Assembly (NCBI GenBank): GCA_902595125.1
Contig: CACJOY010000001.1
Location: 62,001-126,000 of the forward strand
From: an uncultured Pelagibacteraceae bacterium
GTDB lineage: Bacteria; Pseudomonadota; Alphaproteobacteria; Pelagibacterales; Pelagibacteraceae
DNA: 64,000 nt
Reading direction: 5' to 3'
Shown: in pieces, positions 1-9,313 of the stretch
Layout of the letters: each line of letters begins with the position of its first letter
How positions within the stretch are numbered: position 1 is the first letter of the stretch
Notes under the pieces: generated by a model
What the model was told of the DNA's origin: nothing
The model's database searches: none
Seen by the model: the letters and a program-made list of their open reading frames with translations, nothing else
Translations under genes and position numbers: made by a program

Positions 1-63
1 GTATTTTTAAGAAATATTTTGTGAATTAAGAAAAATATATACTTAATATAAAGAATTTCATAG

Positions 64-681
64 ATGAAACAATTAAATATACAAAACCTTCAAAATAAAC
101 TTAGAAATAAATTTTTAAAGTCTGGAGTAAAAATGATTGGACCAGATACAATTTATTTTTCTAATGATACAAAAATTGGTAAAAATGTAACTATTGAGCC
201 CTATGTTGTGTTTGGATCAAAGGTTAAAATTGGAAATAATGTAATTATAAAATCTTTTTCTCATCTTGAAAATTGCAAAATTGAAAATAAAGTCAATATC
301 GGACCCTACGCTAGAATAAGACCTGGAGTAGTTTTAAAAGAGGGATCGAAGGTTGGAAATTTTGTAGAAATCAAAAAAAGTATAATTGGTAAAAATTCTA
401 AAGTGAATCACTTAACTTATATAGGAGACAGTTATATAGGAAAATCAGTTAATGTTGGAGCTGGTACAATTACTTGTAATTACGATGGAGTTAAAAAAAG
501 TAAAACAATTATTAAAGATAGTGTCTTTATTGGATCTAATTCATCATTAATAGCTCCATTAAAAATAGAACAAGGCAGTATAGTTGGCGCAGGTTCTGTC
601 ATTACCAAAAATGTTAAAAAAAAATCTCTTGCATTAACAAGAGTTGAGCAAAAAGAAATTAAAAATTACAAAAGAAAATAG
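64..681 (+). CDS. glmU: GlmU-like glucosamine-1-phosphate N-acetyltransferase (C-terminal half only)
   Basis: This 205-residue protein is a left-handed beta-helix of hexapeptide repeats. It matches the acetyltransferase half of GlmU, which acetylates glucosamine-1-phosphate with acetyl-CoA in the cytoplasm. Visible hallmarks are RIRPG (about 84-88), the NHLTYIGD block with catalytic-type His116, and AGTITCNYDG (133-142). Normal GlmU has about 450 residues with an N-terminal uridylyltransferase; that half is absent. In-frame stops at 22, 49 and 61 exclude a longer reading frame within the window. It lies 2 bp before glmS, so the two form a UDP-GlcNAc precursor pair. The uridylyltransferase may be encoded upstream of the window or elsewhere. 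Confidence 0.85.
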   Translation: MKQLNIQNLQNKLRNKFLKSGVKMIGPDTIYFSNDTKIGKNVTIEPYVVFGSKVKIGNNVIIKSFSHLENCKIENKVNIGPYARIRPGVVLKEGSKVGNFVEIKKSIIGKNSKVNHLTYIGDSYIGKSVNVGAGTITCNYDGVKKSKTIIKDSVFIGSNSSLIAPLKIEQGSIVGAGSVITKNVKKKSLALTRVEQKEIKNYKRK

Positions 682-683
682 CT

Positions 684-2504
684 ATGTGTGGTATTATTGG
701 AATAAATAGTAACAAACCTGTCTCATCAACTATAATTAATTCTCTTAAGAAGTTAGAGTATAGAGGATATGACTCTGCGGGTATTGCAACCCTTTATGAT
801 GGCTTAATTGATGAGGTAAAATCTGAAGGAAGAGTGAACAATCTTGAAAAAAATTCATTAGTTCAAAGTATGAAAGGAACTATTGGAATTGGACATGTAA
901 GATGGGCAACCCATGGGCTTCCAAATAGTATAAATGCTCACCCTCATTCTTCTCAATATGTGTCTGTTGTACATAATGGTATTATAGAAAATTCAACACT
1001 ATTGAAAAAATTTTTAATTAGCAAAGGTCATAATTTTAAATCTCAAACAGACACAGAAGTAATAGTCCATTTGATTACTGAAAATCTTAAAACAGAAAAT
1101 ATTGTTAACTCGATTAAGAAAACCTTAAAATCATTACAAGGAAGCTTTGCTCTAGGAATTGTATTTAAAGACCAACCAGATTTGATTGTTGGTGCTAGAA
1201 GAGGTTCACCCTTGGCTGTTGGATATGGTCCAAATGAAAACTATTTAGGCTCAGATTCTTATGCACTCAAATCAATGACAAATAAAATTACTTATTTAAA
1301 TGATGGTGAGTTTTGTATAATTAAAAAAGACCATGTTGAATTTTTTGATGAAGATGGAGTAAAAGTAAATAAAAAAGTTTTAGAATTATCCTCTGAAGAA
1401 AAAAGTTATGATAAAGGTGATTACAAACATTTCATGGCAAAAGAAATAGAGGAACAACCAACTACTCTAAAAAATGGAATAAAAGAATATATAGATAATT
1501 CTAATAATGATATTAATATCTACAATTTTCCGTGGAAAACCAACGAGATTAACGCAATAACTTTAATCGGTTGTGGAACAGCTTATCATTCATGCTTAAT
1601 GGCAAAATATTGGTTTGAAGAATTAACCTCTTTGGATGTAAGTATAGATATAGCCTCAGAATTTAGGTACAGAAAGAATAGATTTAAAAAAAATTCATTG
1701 TATGTTTTTGTTTCTCAATCTGGTGAAACAGCAGATACTTATGCTGCATTAGATCTATGCAATCAAAACAATATGAAAACATGTTCAATTGTAAATGTTA
1801 TTGAAAGCTCAATAGCTAGAGATTCTAAATTTGTTTTACCAATTCATTGTGGAACTGAGATAGGTGTTGCTTCTACAAAGGCTTTTTTAGGTCAAATGCT
1901 TATACTTTATATTTTTGCCCTAAAAATTGGATTACTAAGAAAAGATATAATTAAAGAGAAATTTACAGAAAAAATTAAAGATCTTAAAACACTACCAAAG
2001 CTAGTTGAGCAAACTTTATTGACAGACAATAAAATACAAACAATATCAACTACTTTTAATGAAGCAAAGGGATCAATGTTTTTAGGAAGAGGATTTTCTT
2101 ATCCAATTGCATTAGAGGGTGCTTTAAAACTAAAAGAATTATCATATATTCATGCTGAAGGTTATCCTGCAGGTGAAATGAAACATGGACCACTTGCTCT
2201 TATTGAAGAGGGAATGCCAGTTGTCATATTGGCACCAAGAGACAGTTATTATAAAAAAACAATTTCTAACATGCAGGAAGTTATTGCTAGAGGAGCAAAG
2301 GTTTTATTAATAACAAATAAAAGTAAAGATGAGGTGATTTCTGAAAATATTTGGGAAAAAGTAGAAGTTGAAAGTACTAATGACGATCTTTTACCCTTCC
2401 TTTTAACAATACCTTTACAAAAATTAGCTTATTATTCAGCGTTAAAAAAAGGATATGATATTGATAAGCCGCGTAATTTAGCTAAATCAGTAACCGTTGA
2501 ATAA
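684..2504 (+). CDS. glmS: Glutamine-fructose-6-phosphate aminotransferase (isomerizing)
   Basis: A full-length 606-residue GlmS, which makes glucosamine-6-phosphate from fructose-6-phosphate and glutamine as the first committed step to UDP-GlcNAc. After the initiator Met comes Cys2 (MCGIIG), the N-terminal nucleophile of class II glutamine amidotransferases, followed by RGYDSAG and HVRWATHG. Two SIS sugar-isomerase domains follow at about 290-420 and 455-590, including the GCGTAYHS and SQSGETADT motifs. The C-terminus DKPRNLAKSVTVE is the typical GlmS end. It begins 2 bp after the GlmU-like gene, so the two are probably co-transcribed. Confidence 0.97.
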   Translation: MCGIIGINSNKPVSSTIINSLKKLEYRGYDSAGIATLYDGLIDEVKSEGRVNNLEKNSLVQSMKGTIGIGHVRWATHGLPNSINAHPHSSQYVSVVHNGIIENSTLLKKFLISKGHNFKSQTDTEVIVHLITENLKTENIVNSIKKTLKSLQGSFALGIVFKDQPDLIVGARRGSPLAVGYGPNENYLGSDSYALKSMTNKITYLNDGEFCIIKKDHVEFFDEDGVKVNKKVLELSSEEKSYDKGDYKHFMAKEIEEQPTTLKNGIKEYIDNSNNDINIYNFPWKTNEINAITLIGCGTAYHSCLMAKYWFEELTSLDVSIDIASEFRYRKNRFKKNSLYVFVSQSGETADTYAALDLCNQNNMKTCSIVNVIESSIARDSKFVLPIHCGTEIGVASTKAFLGQMLILYIFALKIGLLRKDIIKEKFTEKIKDLKTLPKLVEQTLLTDNKIQTISTTFNEAKGSMFLGRGFSYPIALEGALKLKELSYIHAEGYPAGEMKHGPLALIEEGMPVVILAPRDSYYKKTISNMQEVIARGAKVLLITNKSKDEVISENIWEKVEVESTNDDLLPFLLTIPLQKLAYYSALKKGYDIDKPRNLAKSVTVE

Positions 2505-2539
2505 TAAAAAAACTCTGATACAACAATCTTGAGTTGAAT

Positions 2540-3919
2540 ATGAAAAATTGGAAAGTAAATAGCTGGAGAAAGTATCCTGTAAAGCACATACCAACGTATG
2601 ATGATGATAAGGAACTTAATAGTGTTTTAAATAAATTAAAAACATTTCCGCCACTCGTATTTGCAGGCGAAACAAGACATCTTAAAGATCAATTGGCTAA
2701 AGTAGTTGATGGTAAAGCTTTTTTATTACAAGGAGGAGATTGTGCAGAAAGTTTTGCAGAATTTCATCCTGATAATATTAGAGATACTTTTAAAGTAATT
2801 CTTCAGATGGCTTTAGTGATGACATATTCTGCATCTTTACCTATTGTGAAGGTTGGAAGGATTGCTGGACAGTTTTCTAAACCAAGAAGTGCACCAACAG
2901 AAAAACAAGGCAATATAGAATTACCAAGTTATTTAGGAGATAACATTAATGGAATAGATTTTAACGAAAAAGCAAGAAGACCTGATCCAAAGAGAATGTA
3001 CAAAGCGTATTCCCAATCAGCTTCAACACTTAATCTACTGAGAGCATTTTCAAAAGGAGGTTTTGCAGATTTGAACAAGGTCCATTTATGGAACTTAGAT
3101 TATATAAAAAAAAGTCCTCAAGCTAAGAAATTTAAAGACTTGGAGGATAAAATTGCTGATGCTTTAGCATTTATGGAAGCATGTGGAATAACCTCAGATT
3201 TTAATAATAGATTATATACTGTAAATTTTTGGACATCACATGAAGCGCTACATTTACCATTTGAAGAAAGTATGACTAGAGTAGACTCTACAACAGGTGA
3301 GTACCATGATACATCTGCTCATTTTGTTTGGATTGGTGACAGAACTAGACAATTAGATGGTGGTCATGTCGAGTTTTGTAAAGGAATAGAAAATCCTATT
3401 GGAATAAAATGTGGTCCCACTTCTAAACCAGAAGAAATTGCAAAAATTTGTGAGGTATTAAATCCAAAAAATGAAAAAGGTAAAATAACTTTAATTTCAA
3501 GATTTGGTTATAAAGATGTTGAAAAATTTCTACCTAAATTAATTAGACGAATTAAAAAAGAAGGACTTAATGTTATTTGGTCATGTGACCCAATGCATGG
3601 TAATACCATCGCATCAACTACTGGTTTTAAAACAAGACCTTTTAACAATGTAGTAAATGAGGTTAAAAATGTTTTTGGTGTTCACCAATCTGAAGGGTCT
3701 TATGCAGGTGGTTTACATGTTGAAATGACTGGCCAAGATGTGACAGAGTGCACTGGTGGAGCAAGAAAAATATCTGATGCAGATTTGTCAAGCAGATATC
3801 ATACCCATTGTGATCCAAGATTAAACTCTGATCAAGCTTTAGAATTAGCTTTTTTAATTTCAGATGAGATTAAAAAGAATAGCAGCTATTCTAAAAATGC
3901 TATTCAAGCGGCATCTTAG
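2540..3919 (+). CDS. aroF: Class II (plant-type) DAHP synthase
   Basis: 3-deoxy-D-arabino-heptulosonate-7-phosphate synthase condenses phosphoenolpyruvate with erythrose-4-phosphate at the entry to the shikimate pathway. The protein has about 459 residues and belongs to the class II family. Signature blocks are LLQGGDCAESF, RIAGQFSKPRS, the KCGPTSKP region, SCDPMHGNT and the C-terminal ECTGGARK and DPRLN blocks. I placed the start at ATG 2540, which has a GAG core 6 nt upstream. A TTG two codons earlier (2534) is possible but less likely. The product feeds the trp genes at 33844-37652. The gene symbol is generic for the enzyme. Confidence 0.95.
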   Translation: MKNWKVNSWRKYPVKHIPTYDDDKELNSVLNKLKTFPPLVFAGETRHLKDQLAKVVDGKAFLLQGGDCAESFAEFHPDNIRDTFKVILQMALVMTYSASLPIVKVGRIAGQFSKPRSAPTEKQGNIELPSYLGDNINGIDFNEKARRPDPKRMYKAYSQSASTLNLLRAFSKGGFADLNKVHLWNLDYIKKSPQAKKFKDLEDKIADALAFMEACGITSDFNNRLYTVNFWTSHEALHLPFEESMTRVDSTTGEYHDTSAHFVWIGDRTRQLDGGHVEFCKGIENPIGIKCGPTSKPEEIAKICEVLNPKNEKGKITLISRFGYKDVEKFLPKLIRRIKKEGLNVIWSCDPMHGNTIASTTGFKTRPFNNVVNEVKNVFGVHQSEGSYAGGLHVEMTGQDVTECTGGARKISDADLSSRYHTHCDPRLNSDQALELAFLISDEIKKNSSYSKNAIQAAS

Positions 3920-3958
3920 GCTATTGCTATCTTTTGAAAGAATATTAAATATATAATT

Positions 3959-4696
3959 ATGAAGACTAGAGAAAAAGTAGAATTCATATCAAATTGGATC
4001 AAATCTTATGCAGAAGGAATGCCATCAAAAGCTCAATCTTTAGTAATTGGTATTTCTGGAGGAATAGACTCGTCTGTTTCAAGTACATTAAGTGCCATGA
4101 CAGGATTAAGAACTATAGTTCTTACGATGCCAATAAAACAAATAGAAAATCAACATGATTTAAGCTTAAAACACCAAAACTGGTTGGTTAAGAATTTTAA
4201 AAATGTCGAAGCTCACACAATTAGTTTGGATAAATTATTTGAGACTTTTTCTATAACACTAAATAGATTTGACAATGAACATGGTTTTGCGAATTCTAGA
4301 GCAAGATTAAGAATGACAACACTTTACCAAGTAGCTGCAGCTAATAAAGGTATAGTTGTAGGTACGGGCAATAAAGTAGAGGACTTTGGTGTTGGATTTT
4401 ATACAAAATATGGAGATGGTGGAGTTGATATTTCTCCAATAGCAGATTGTAATAAAACTGAAGTTTGGGAATTAGGTAAAGAACTAGGAATATTAAAAGA
4501 AATCATTGATGCTCCCCCAACAGATGGTCTATGGGATGATGGAAGAACTGACGAAGGACAGCTAGGTTTTAGTTATGATGAATTAGAAGATGCAATGATT
4601 AATCCCGACTCACCTCATAAAGCTAAATACGAAAAAATTAGAAAACAAAACTTGCATAAAATGGACCCTATTCCTGTATGCAAAATTCCTAGTTAA
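3959..4696 (+). CDS. nadE: NH3-dependent NAD+ synthetase
   Basis: NadE amidates nicotinic acid adenine dinucleotide to NAD+ using ATP. The 245-residue protein shows the ATP-pyrophosphatase loop SGGIDSSV (33-40), the GTGNKVEDFGVGF block and DISPIADCNKTEVW. It has no N-terminal nitrilase/glutaminase domain, so it should use free ammonia, unlike the roughly 550-residue glutamine-dependent form. A 39-bp gap separates it from the DAHP synthase gene. Confidence 0.94.
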   Translation: MKTREKVEFISNWIKSYAEGMPSKAQSLVIGISGGIDSSVSSTLSAMTGLRTIVLTMPIKQIENQHDLSLKHQNWLVKNFKNVEAHTISLDKLFETFSITLNRFDNEHGFANSRARLRMTTLYQVAAANKGIVVGTGNKVEDFGVGFYTKYGDGGVDISPIADCNKTEVWELGKELGILKEIIDAPPTDGLWDDGRTDEGQLGFSYDELEDAMINPDSPHKAKYEKIRKQNLHKMDPIPVCKIPS

Positions 4697-4747
4697 TCAA
4701 ATAGATTAACAAATCATAAAATAAGGTATATTTCTTAATCTAGTACA

Positions 4748-6094
4748 ATGGATATTTATTTAACAAATAGTTTAACTAATAAAAAAGAACAATTTATTCC
4801 TAGAGATATCAAAAATGTAGGAATGTATGTTTGTGGTCCTACAGTCTATGACGATCCCCATATTGGAAATGCAAGACCATTAGTTATTTTTGATATTCTT
4901 TTTAAATTACTTAAAAATAAATTTTCTTCAGTAACATATGTAAGAAATATAACAGACATTGATGATAAAATTATCAAATCTTCAAAAGAACAAAATATAT
5001 CATCAAAAGATTTGACTGAAAAAATAATTAAAAGTTTTTTGAGTGATTGTTCCTATTTAAATTGTGAAAGTCCAACTCATCAACCTAAAGCTACTGAACA
5101 TATTGATTTGATGATCAAAATGATAAATGAATTGTTAAAAAAGGGTTTTGCTTATGAAAATAATAAGCATGTTTATTTTGAAGTTAAGAAATTTTCTGAT
5201 TATGGAAAATTATCAAATAAAAAGTTAGAAGATTTGATAGCTGGATCAAGAGTTGAAGTAAGCGAAGACAAAAAAAATTCAGAGGATTTTGTACTATGGA
5301 AACCATCAAATGAAGGCGAACCATCATGGGAGTCTCCTTGGGGAAAGGGAAGGCCTGGCTGGCATTTAGAATGTTCTGCTATGTCAAAAAAATTTTTAGG
5401 TAATGAGTTTGACATTCATGGAGGAGGTATAGATCTAATATTTCCTCATCATGAAAATGAGATTGCTCAATCAAGATGTGCAAATGACACAAAAAATTTT
5501 GCAAATTATTGGATCCATAACGCTTTCATAACTATGTCCAATGAAAAAATGGCTAAGTCTCAAGGAAATATTCAAAAGATCAAAGATTTAAAAAAAAAAA
5601 TGAGTGGTCAAGTTTTAAGATTAGCTTTAATGAGTGCTCATTATAAGCAACCTTTGGACTGGAACGATAAACTCTTAGATGATTGTCAAAATACATTGAA
5701 TAAATGGTACCTTGTGTATTCAGATAATTTAAAAGCTAAAACTAAAGTTTCAGATGAAACTTTAAAACCTTTATATGAAGATCTTAATACTCCTGGATAT
5801 ATAGCTAATTTACATCAACTTTATGAAAAAGCTAAAAAAGGGGAGGATAAAGAATTATTTATCTCTGCATGTAAATTTGTTGGATTATTTTGTGAAAGTA
5901 ATGAAACCTGGGAAAAATTTAAAAAAGATAAAGTAAACATTAGTGAAGTCGAGATACAAAATAAAATAGAATTAAGAAATAAAGCAAGAAAAAACAAAGA
6001 TTATAAAGAAGCTGATAGAATAAGAGATGAGCTTTTAGACAAAGGTGTTTTAATAGAAGATAAAGATGGTACAACACTTTGGAAATTTAAATGA
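4748..6094 (+). CDS. cysS: Cysteinyl-tRNA synthetase
   Basis: A class I aminoacyl-tRNA synthetase of 448 residues that charges tRNA-Cys; a tRNA-Cys gene lies at 58956-59029. It has zinc-ligand Cys29 in MYVCGPTVYDD, a HIGH-type motif HIGN (38-41), the LECSAMSKK and GGGIDLIFPHHENE blocks, and a KMSKS-type motif KMAKS (about 264). A run of 11 A lies inside the gene just after the KMAKS region, and the frame stays open through it. The stop overlaps the start of the citramalate synthase gene by 4 bp. Confidence 0.97.
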   Translation: MDIYLTNSLTNKKEQFIPRDIKNVGMYVCGPTVYDDPHIGNARPLVIFDILFKLLKNKFSSVTYVRNITDIDDKIIKSSKEQNISSKDLTEKIIKSFLSDCSYLNCESPTHQPKATEHIDLMIKMINELLKKGFAYENNKHVYFEVKKFSDYGKLSNKKLEDLIAGSRVEVSEDKKNSEDFVLWKPSNEGEPSWESPWGKGRPGWHLECSAMSKKFLGNEFDIHGGGIDLIFPHHENEIAQSRCANDTKNFANYWIHNAFITMSNEKMAKSQGNIQKIKDLKKKMSGQVLRLALMSAHYKQPLDWNDKLLDDCQNTLNKWYLVYSDNLKAKTKVSDETLKPLYEDLNTPGYIANLHQLYEKAKKGEDKELFISACKFVGLFCESNETWEKFKKDKVNISEVEIQNKIELRNKARKNKDYKEADRIRDELLDKGVLIEDKDGTTLWKFK

Positions 6095-7692
6095 GCAAAG
6101 AAAGATTATATATTTTTGATACGACATTAAGAGATGGAGCTCAAACTCAAGGTGTACATTTCTCAATTGATGAAAAAACTAAAATTGCTCACGCCTTAGA
6201 TAATTTAGGCGTCGATTATATTGAGGGTGGCTGGCCAGGGGCAAATCCATCAGATACTGAGTTTTTTCAGAAAGGTTTAAACTTAAAGAGTTCAAAATTT
6301 ACGGCTTTTGGAATGACAAAAAAATCTGGACGCAGTGCAGAAAATGATCCTGGTTTATCAGCTATTATGAATTCTAATACCAAGTCTGTTTGTTTAGTTG
6401 GAAAGACTTGGGATTTCCATGTTCATGTTGCATTAGGTATTTCAAATGAAGAAAATATAGAAAACATAAAAGATACGACAAAACATTTTGTAAAAAATGA
6501 TAAGGAATTTATGTTTGATGCTGAGCATTTTTTTGATGGATATAAATCAAATCCAAAGTATGCATTAGAATGCATTAAAGCTGCTTATAACAATGGGGCA
6601 AAATGGATAGTTTTGTGCGATACAAATGGAGGAACACTTCCTCATGAGGTGACTAAAATTGTTAAAGAGGTTTCCAAACATATTCCTGGTAAGAATTTAG
6701 GAATACATGCTCATAACGATACAGGTAATGCAGTAGCAAATTCAATCGCTGCTGTTTTGTCAGGCGCAAGACAAATTCAGGGTACAATAAATGGTTTAGG
6801 AGAAAGATGTGGGAATGCTAATTTGATGTCAATAATACCAACATTTCATCTTAAAAAAGAGTTGTCTGACAAATTTGAAATAAATATGAAAGAAAAAAAT
6901 ATTAAATATATTACACAATGTTCAAGACTACTCGATGAAATTTTAAACAGAAAACCAAACAAACATTTACCTTATGTTGGAGCTGCAGCATTTTCACATA
7001 AAGGTGGTTTACATGTATCTGCTGTTCAAAAGAATCCAAAAACTTATGAGCACATTAATCCTGAAGAAGTAGGAAATAACAGAAATATAGTTGTTTCAGA
7101 TCAATCAGGGAAATCAAATATCTTATCTAGACTAAAAACAATAGGAATTGTAATTAAAGAAAATGATCCAAAAGTAAAAAAGTTACTAGAAGAAGTAAAA
7201 GATAGAGAATTTATTGGTTATAGTTATGATGGAGCTGACGCATCATTTGAATTATTGGCAAGAAGAGTAATGGGTGAAATTCCAAGATATATTTCAATTA
7301 AAGAATATGATGTATCTGTATCAAAAAATAACAAAGATCAAATAATATCTAAAGCGAAGGCTAAATTTGAAGTTGATGGAGAATGTATTGTTTGTGAAGG
7401 TGAAGGAAATGGACCAGTTAATGCTTTAGATAATGCGATAAGAAAAAATGTTACAAAATTAGAAAAGTATGCAGAGTATTTAAAAGATCTGAAACTTGTT
7501 GATTATAAAGTCAGGATTTTAAATACTGGAACTGAGGCAATAACAAGAGTATCAATTGAAAGTACAGACTCCCAAGGCAAAAATTGGTTTACAATTGGTG
7601 TTTCACCAAACATAATTGATGCATCATTTAAAGCCCTTATTGACAGTTTAGATTTTAAATTATTTAAGGACAAAGCTCCCGCAAGTAAATAA
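6091..7692 (+). CDS. cimA: (R)-citramalate synthase
   Basis: This 533-residue protein belongs to the isopropylmalate/citramalate synthase family. It has an N-terminal HMGL-like TIM barrel with DTTLRDGAQTQG (about 10-21) and GIHAHNDTGNAVANS, and a C-terminal LeuA-type regulatory domain. The AQTQG wording and the length match the long bacterial CimA type, which makes citramalate from pyruvate and acetyl-CoA for threonine-independent isoleucine synthesis. IlvD at 61777 would act downstream. The start overlaps the cysS stop by 4 bp, suggesting translational coupling. A 2-isopropylmalate synthase role is possible but less likely from these motifs. Confidence 0.88.
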   Translation: MSKERLYIFDTTLRDGAQTQGVHFSIDEKTKIAHALDNLGVDYIEGGWPGANPSDTEFFQKGLNLKSSKFTAFGMTKKSGRSAENDPGLSAIMNSNTKSVCLVGKTWDFHVHVALGISNEENIENIKDTTKHFVKNDKEFMFDAEHFFDGYKSNPKYALECIKAAYNNGAKWIVLCDTNGGTLPHEVTKIVKEVSKHIPGKNLGIHAHNDTGNAVANSIAAVLSGARQIQGTINGLGERCGNANLMSIIPTFHLKKELSDKFEINMKEKNIKYITQCSRLLDEILNRKPNKHLPYVGAAAFSHKGGLHVSAVQKNPKTYEHINPEEVGNNRNIVVSDQSGKSNILSRLKTIGIVIKENDPKVKKLLEEVKDREFIGYSYDGADASFELLARRVMGEIPRYISIKEYDVSVSKNNKDQIISKAKAKFEVDGECIVCEGEGNGPVNALDNAIRKNVTKLEKYAEYLKDLKLVDYKVRILNTGTEAITRVSIESTDSQGKNWFTIGVSPNIIDASFKALIDSLDFKLFKDKAPASK

Positions 7693-7695
7693 TGA

Positions 7696-8556
7696 ATGAA
7701 AATTAAAAAGTTTTCTGAAAAACCGACTGATATAAAAGATAGAGTTGGAGCCAAACCAGTGGTTTGTTATCCAAATGATAATCTTAATAACAATCTAATT
7801 ATATTACATGAAGCTAGAAAATACATAAAACTAATTGATGAGGTTATAATACCACCCAGAGATGCTAAAACTTTTAATGTTAAATCAGGTAATTTTTTTA
7901 GGATAGAAAGCGTTGAGGGACCACAGGTTGGTGATCTTAATCTGTTCAATGCCGAAAATTTAGATGAAAAATTCTACTCTGGAAAGACTAGAGCACTATA
8001 TGGAACACATATATCGGTTGGTGACAAAATGTTTAGTAGTTTTCCTTATCTTAGGTCTCTAGCCACAATTACCTGGGATACTTTAGATTGGTATGGTTAT
8101 GATAAAGATGGAGGTTCAGTTCATGATGTTATAGGAACAAGATGTGATCCTTATACATCTAAGTTAATTTCAGATAAAGATTATCATTATTGTTGTCACT
8201 CAAATTTAACTAGAGCTTTGGTAAAAGAAAAAAATATTAAAGTAGATGATGCTGAAAAGATGGTTCACGACGTATTAAATGTATTTATGCTTACTGGTTT
8301 TACTAAAGATACAAAACAATATTTTATGAAATCAAGTCCAGTTAGACCTGGTGATTATTTGGAGTTTTTTGCAGAAACAAATTTATTAGGCGCACTATCT
8401 GCGTGTCCGGGTGGGGATTGTGGATCAGAACACTCATCTGATATTGCAAAATGTTATCCTTTAAAAGTTTCTATTTGGGATGTTGATCGAAAATATTTAG
8501 AAGGAATAAGTTTTTCAAAAAAATCTAGTTATAATAGAAGTCACGGAATTAAATAA
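7696..8556 (+). CDS. DUF1989 (urea carboxylase-associated family) protein
   Basis: The 286-residue protein matches the DUF1989 family. Members elsewhere sit beside urea carboxylase or allophanate hydrolase genes and include the carboxyguanidine deiminase subunits. Likely metal-binding residues are visible: His143, Cys150, Cys166-Cys167-His168 and Cys237-PGGD-Cys242. No urea- or guanidine-carboxylase gene occurs nearby. The gene instead starts 3 bp after cimA and ends 3 bp before trmJ. The chosen ATG (7696) lies just behind the cimA stop. The family assignment is fairly firm, but the substrate is unknown. Confidence 0.75.
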   Translation: MKIKKFSEKPTDIKDRVGAKPVVCYPNDNLNNNLIILHEARKYIKLIDEVIIPPRDAKTFNVKSGNFFRIESVEGPQVGDLNLFNAENLDEKFYSGKTRALYGTHISVGDKMFSSFPYLRSLATITWDTLDWYGYDKDGGSVHDVIGTRCDPYTSKLISDKDYHYCCHSNLTRALVKEKNIKVDDAEKMVHDVLNVFMLTGFTKDTKQYFMKSSPVRPGDYLEFFAETNLLGALSACPGGDCGSEHSSDIAKCYPLKVSIWDVDRKYLEGISFSKKSSYNRSHGIK

Positions 8557-8559
8557 TTC

Positions 8560-9273
8560 ATGAAAAAAAACAATGTTACATTTATTTTAAATAAGCCACA
8601 ATTATCCGAAAATATAGGCGCATGTGCAAGAGCGATCAAAAACTTTGATTTTAAGAAATTAATAATAGTAAATCCAAAGCCTATTTTTCCTAATGATAAA
8701 ATTTTAGCAATCTCAGTAGGTGCAAAAAATATTATTAAACAAAGTAAGGTTTATCAGAATATCGAAAAAGCAATTGAAAATGTTGATATTGTTATTGCTA
8801 CATCTGCAAGATTTAGAAATAAAAATATTAAACATATTAACTTAGAAGGACTTAAAAAAATCAATTTTAAAAAGAAAGTTGGTTTTTTATTTGGTTCAGA
8901 GGCCTCCGGACTTTCTAATAATGAGATTAGTTACGCAAATTATACTCTACAAATTCCTACAAATTCAGAATTTAAATCTTTAAATCTCTCACATAGTTTA
9001 ATAATTATTGCGCAAGTTGTTTCAGGTATCTTAAAAACTAAAACAAAACCATTTTTGAGATCAAGGAAAGTAAAAACTGCTTCAAAAAAAGAAATTCAAT
9101 CAATGATTAACCTTTGTTTAAAAAATCTAGAGGATATTAATTTTTTTAAACCTAAAGAAAAAAGACCATTAATGTTACAAAATTTACGGAATATTTTTTA
9201 TAAGATGGACCTGTCTGATAAAGAAACTCGTATATTATCAAGCGTATTTGCAAGTCTAGGTAAAAAACGTTGA
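8560..9273 (+). CDS. trmJ: TrmJ-like tRNA 2'-O-methyltransferase (SPOUT family)
   Basis: A 237-residue member of the SpoU/TrmH (SPOUT) superfamily. It begins with LNKPQLSENIGACARAIKNF, typical of TrmJ, then shows FGSEASGLSNNEI and LNLSHSLII, the knotted SAM-binding motifs. TrmJ methylates the 2'-hydroxyl of position 32 in tRNA anticodon loops. The C-terminal part is also TrmJ-like. It directly follows the DUF1989 gene and precedes the rpsD promoter region. Assignment to TrmJ rather than another SpoU methylase is likely but not certain. Confidence 0.85.
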   Translation: MKKNNVTFILNKPQLSENIGACARAIKNFDFKKLIIVNPKPIFPNDKILAISVGAKNIIKQSKVYQNIEKAIENVDIVIATSARFRNKNIKHINLEGLKKINFKKKVGFLFGSEASGLSNNEISYANYTLQIPTNSEFKSLNLSHSLIIIAQVVSGILKTKTKPFLRSRKVKTASKKEIQSMINLCLKNLEDINFFKPKEKRPLMLQNLRNIFYKMDLSDKETRILSSVFASLGKKR

Positions 9274-9301
9274 TTGACAAAATATTGGTTAAGTTTATAA
9301 G
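9274..9301 (+). promoter_or_regulatory. Candidate sigma70 promoter for rpsD
   Basis: A perfect -35 hexamer TTGACA (9274-9279) is followed after 16 bp by TATAAG (9296-9301), 5 of 6 matches to the -10 consensus. The ATG of rpsD is at 9314, only 12 nt beyond the -10 box. The mRNA would therefore start about 5 nt before the start codon and be nearly leaderless. No Shine-Dalgarno sequence is present. Confidence 0.6.
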
Positions 9302-9313
9302 ACCCATTATTAG

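Noticed and set aside
1-63. Possible 3' end of an upstream gene
   Set aside because: All three plus-strand frames hit a stop within the first 30 bases, leaving too little sequence to identify any protein.
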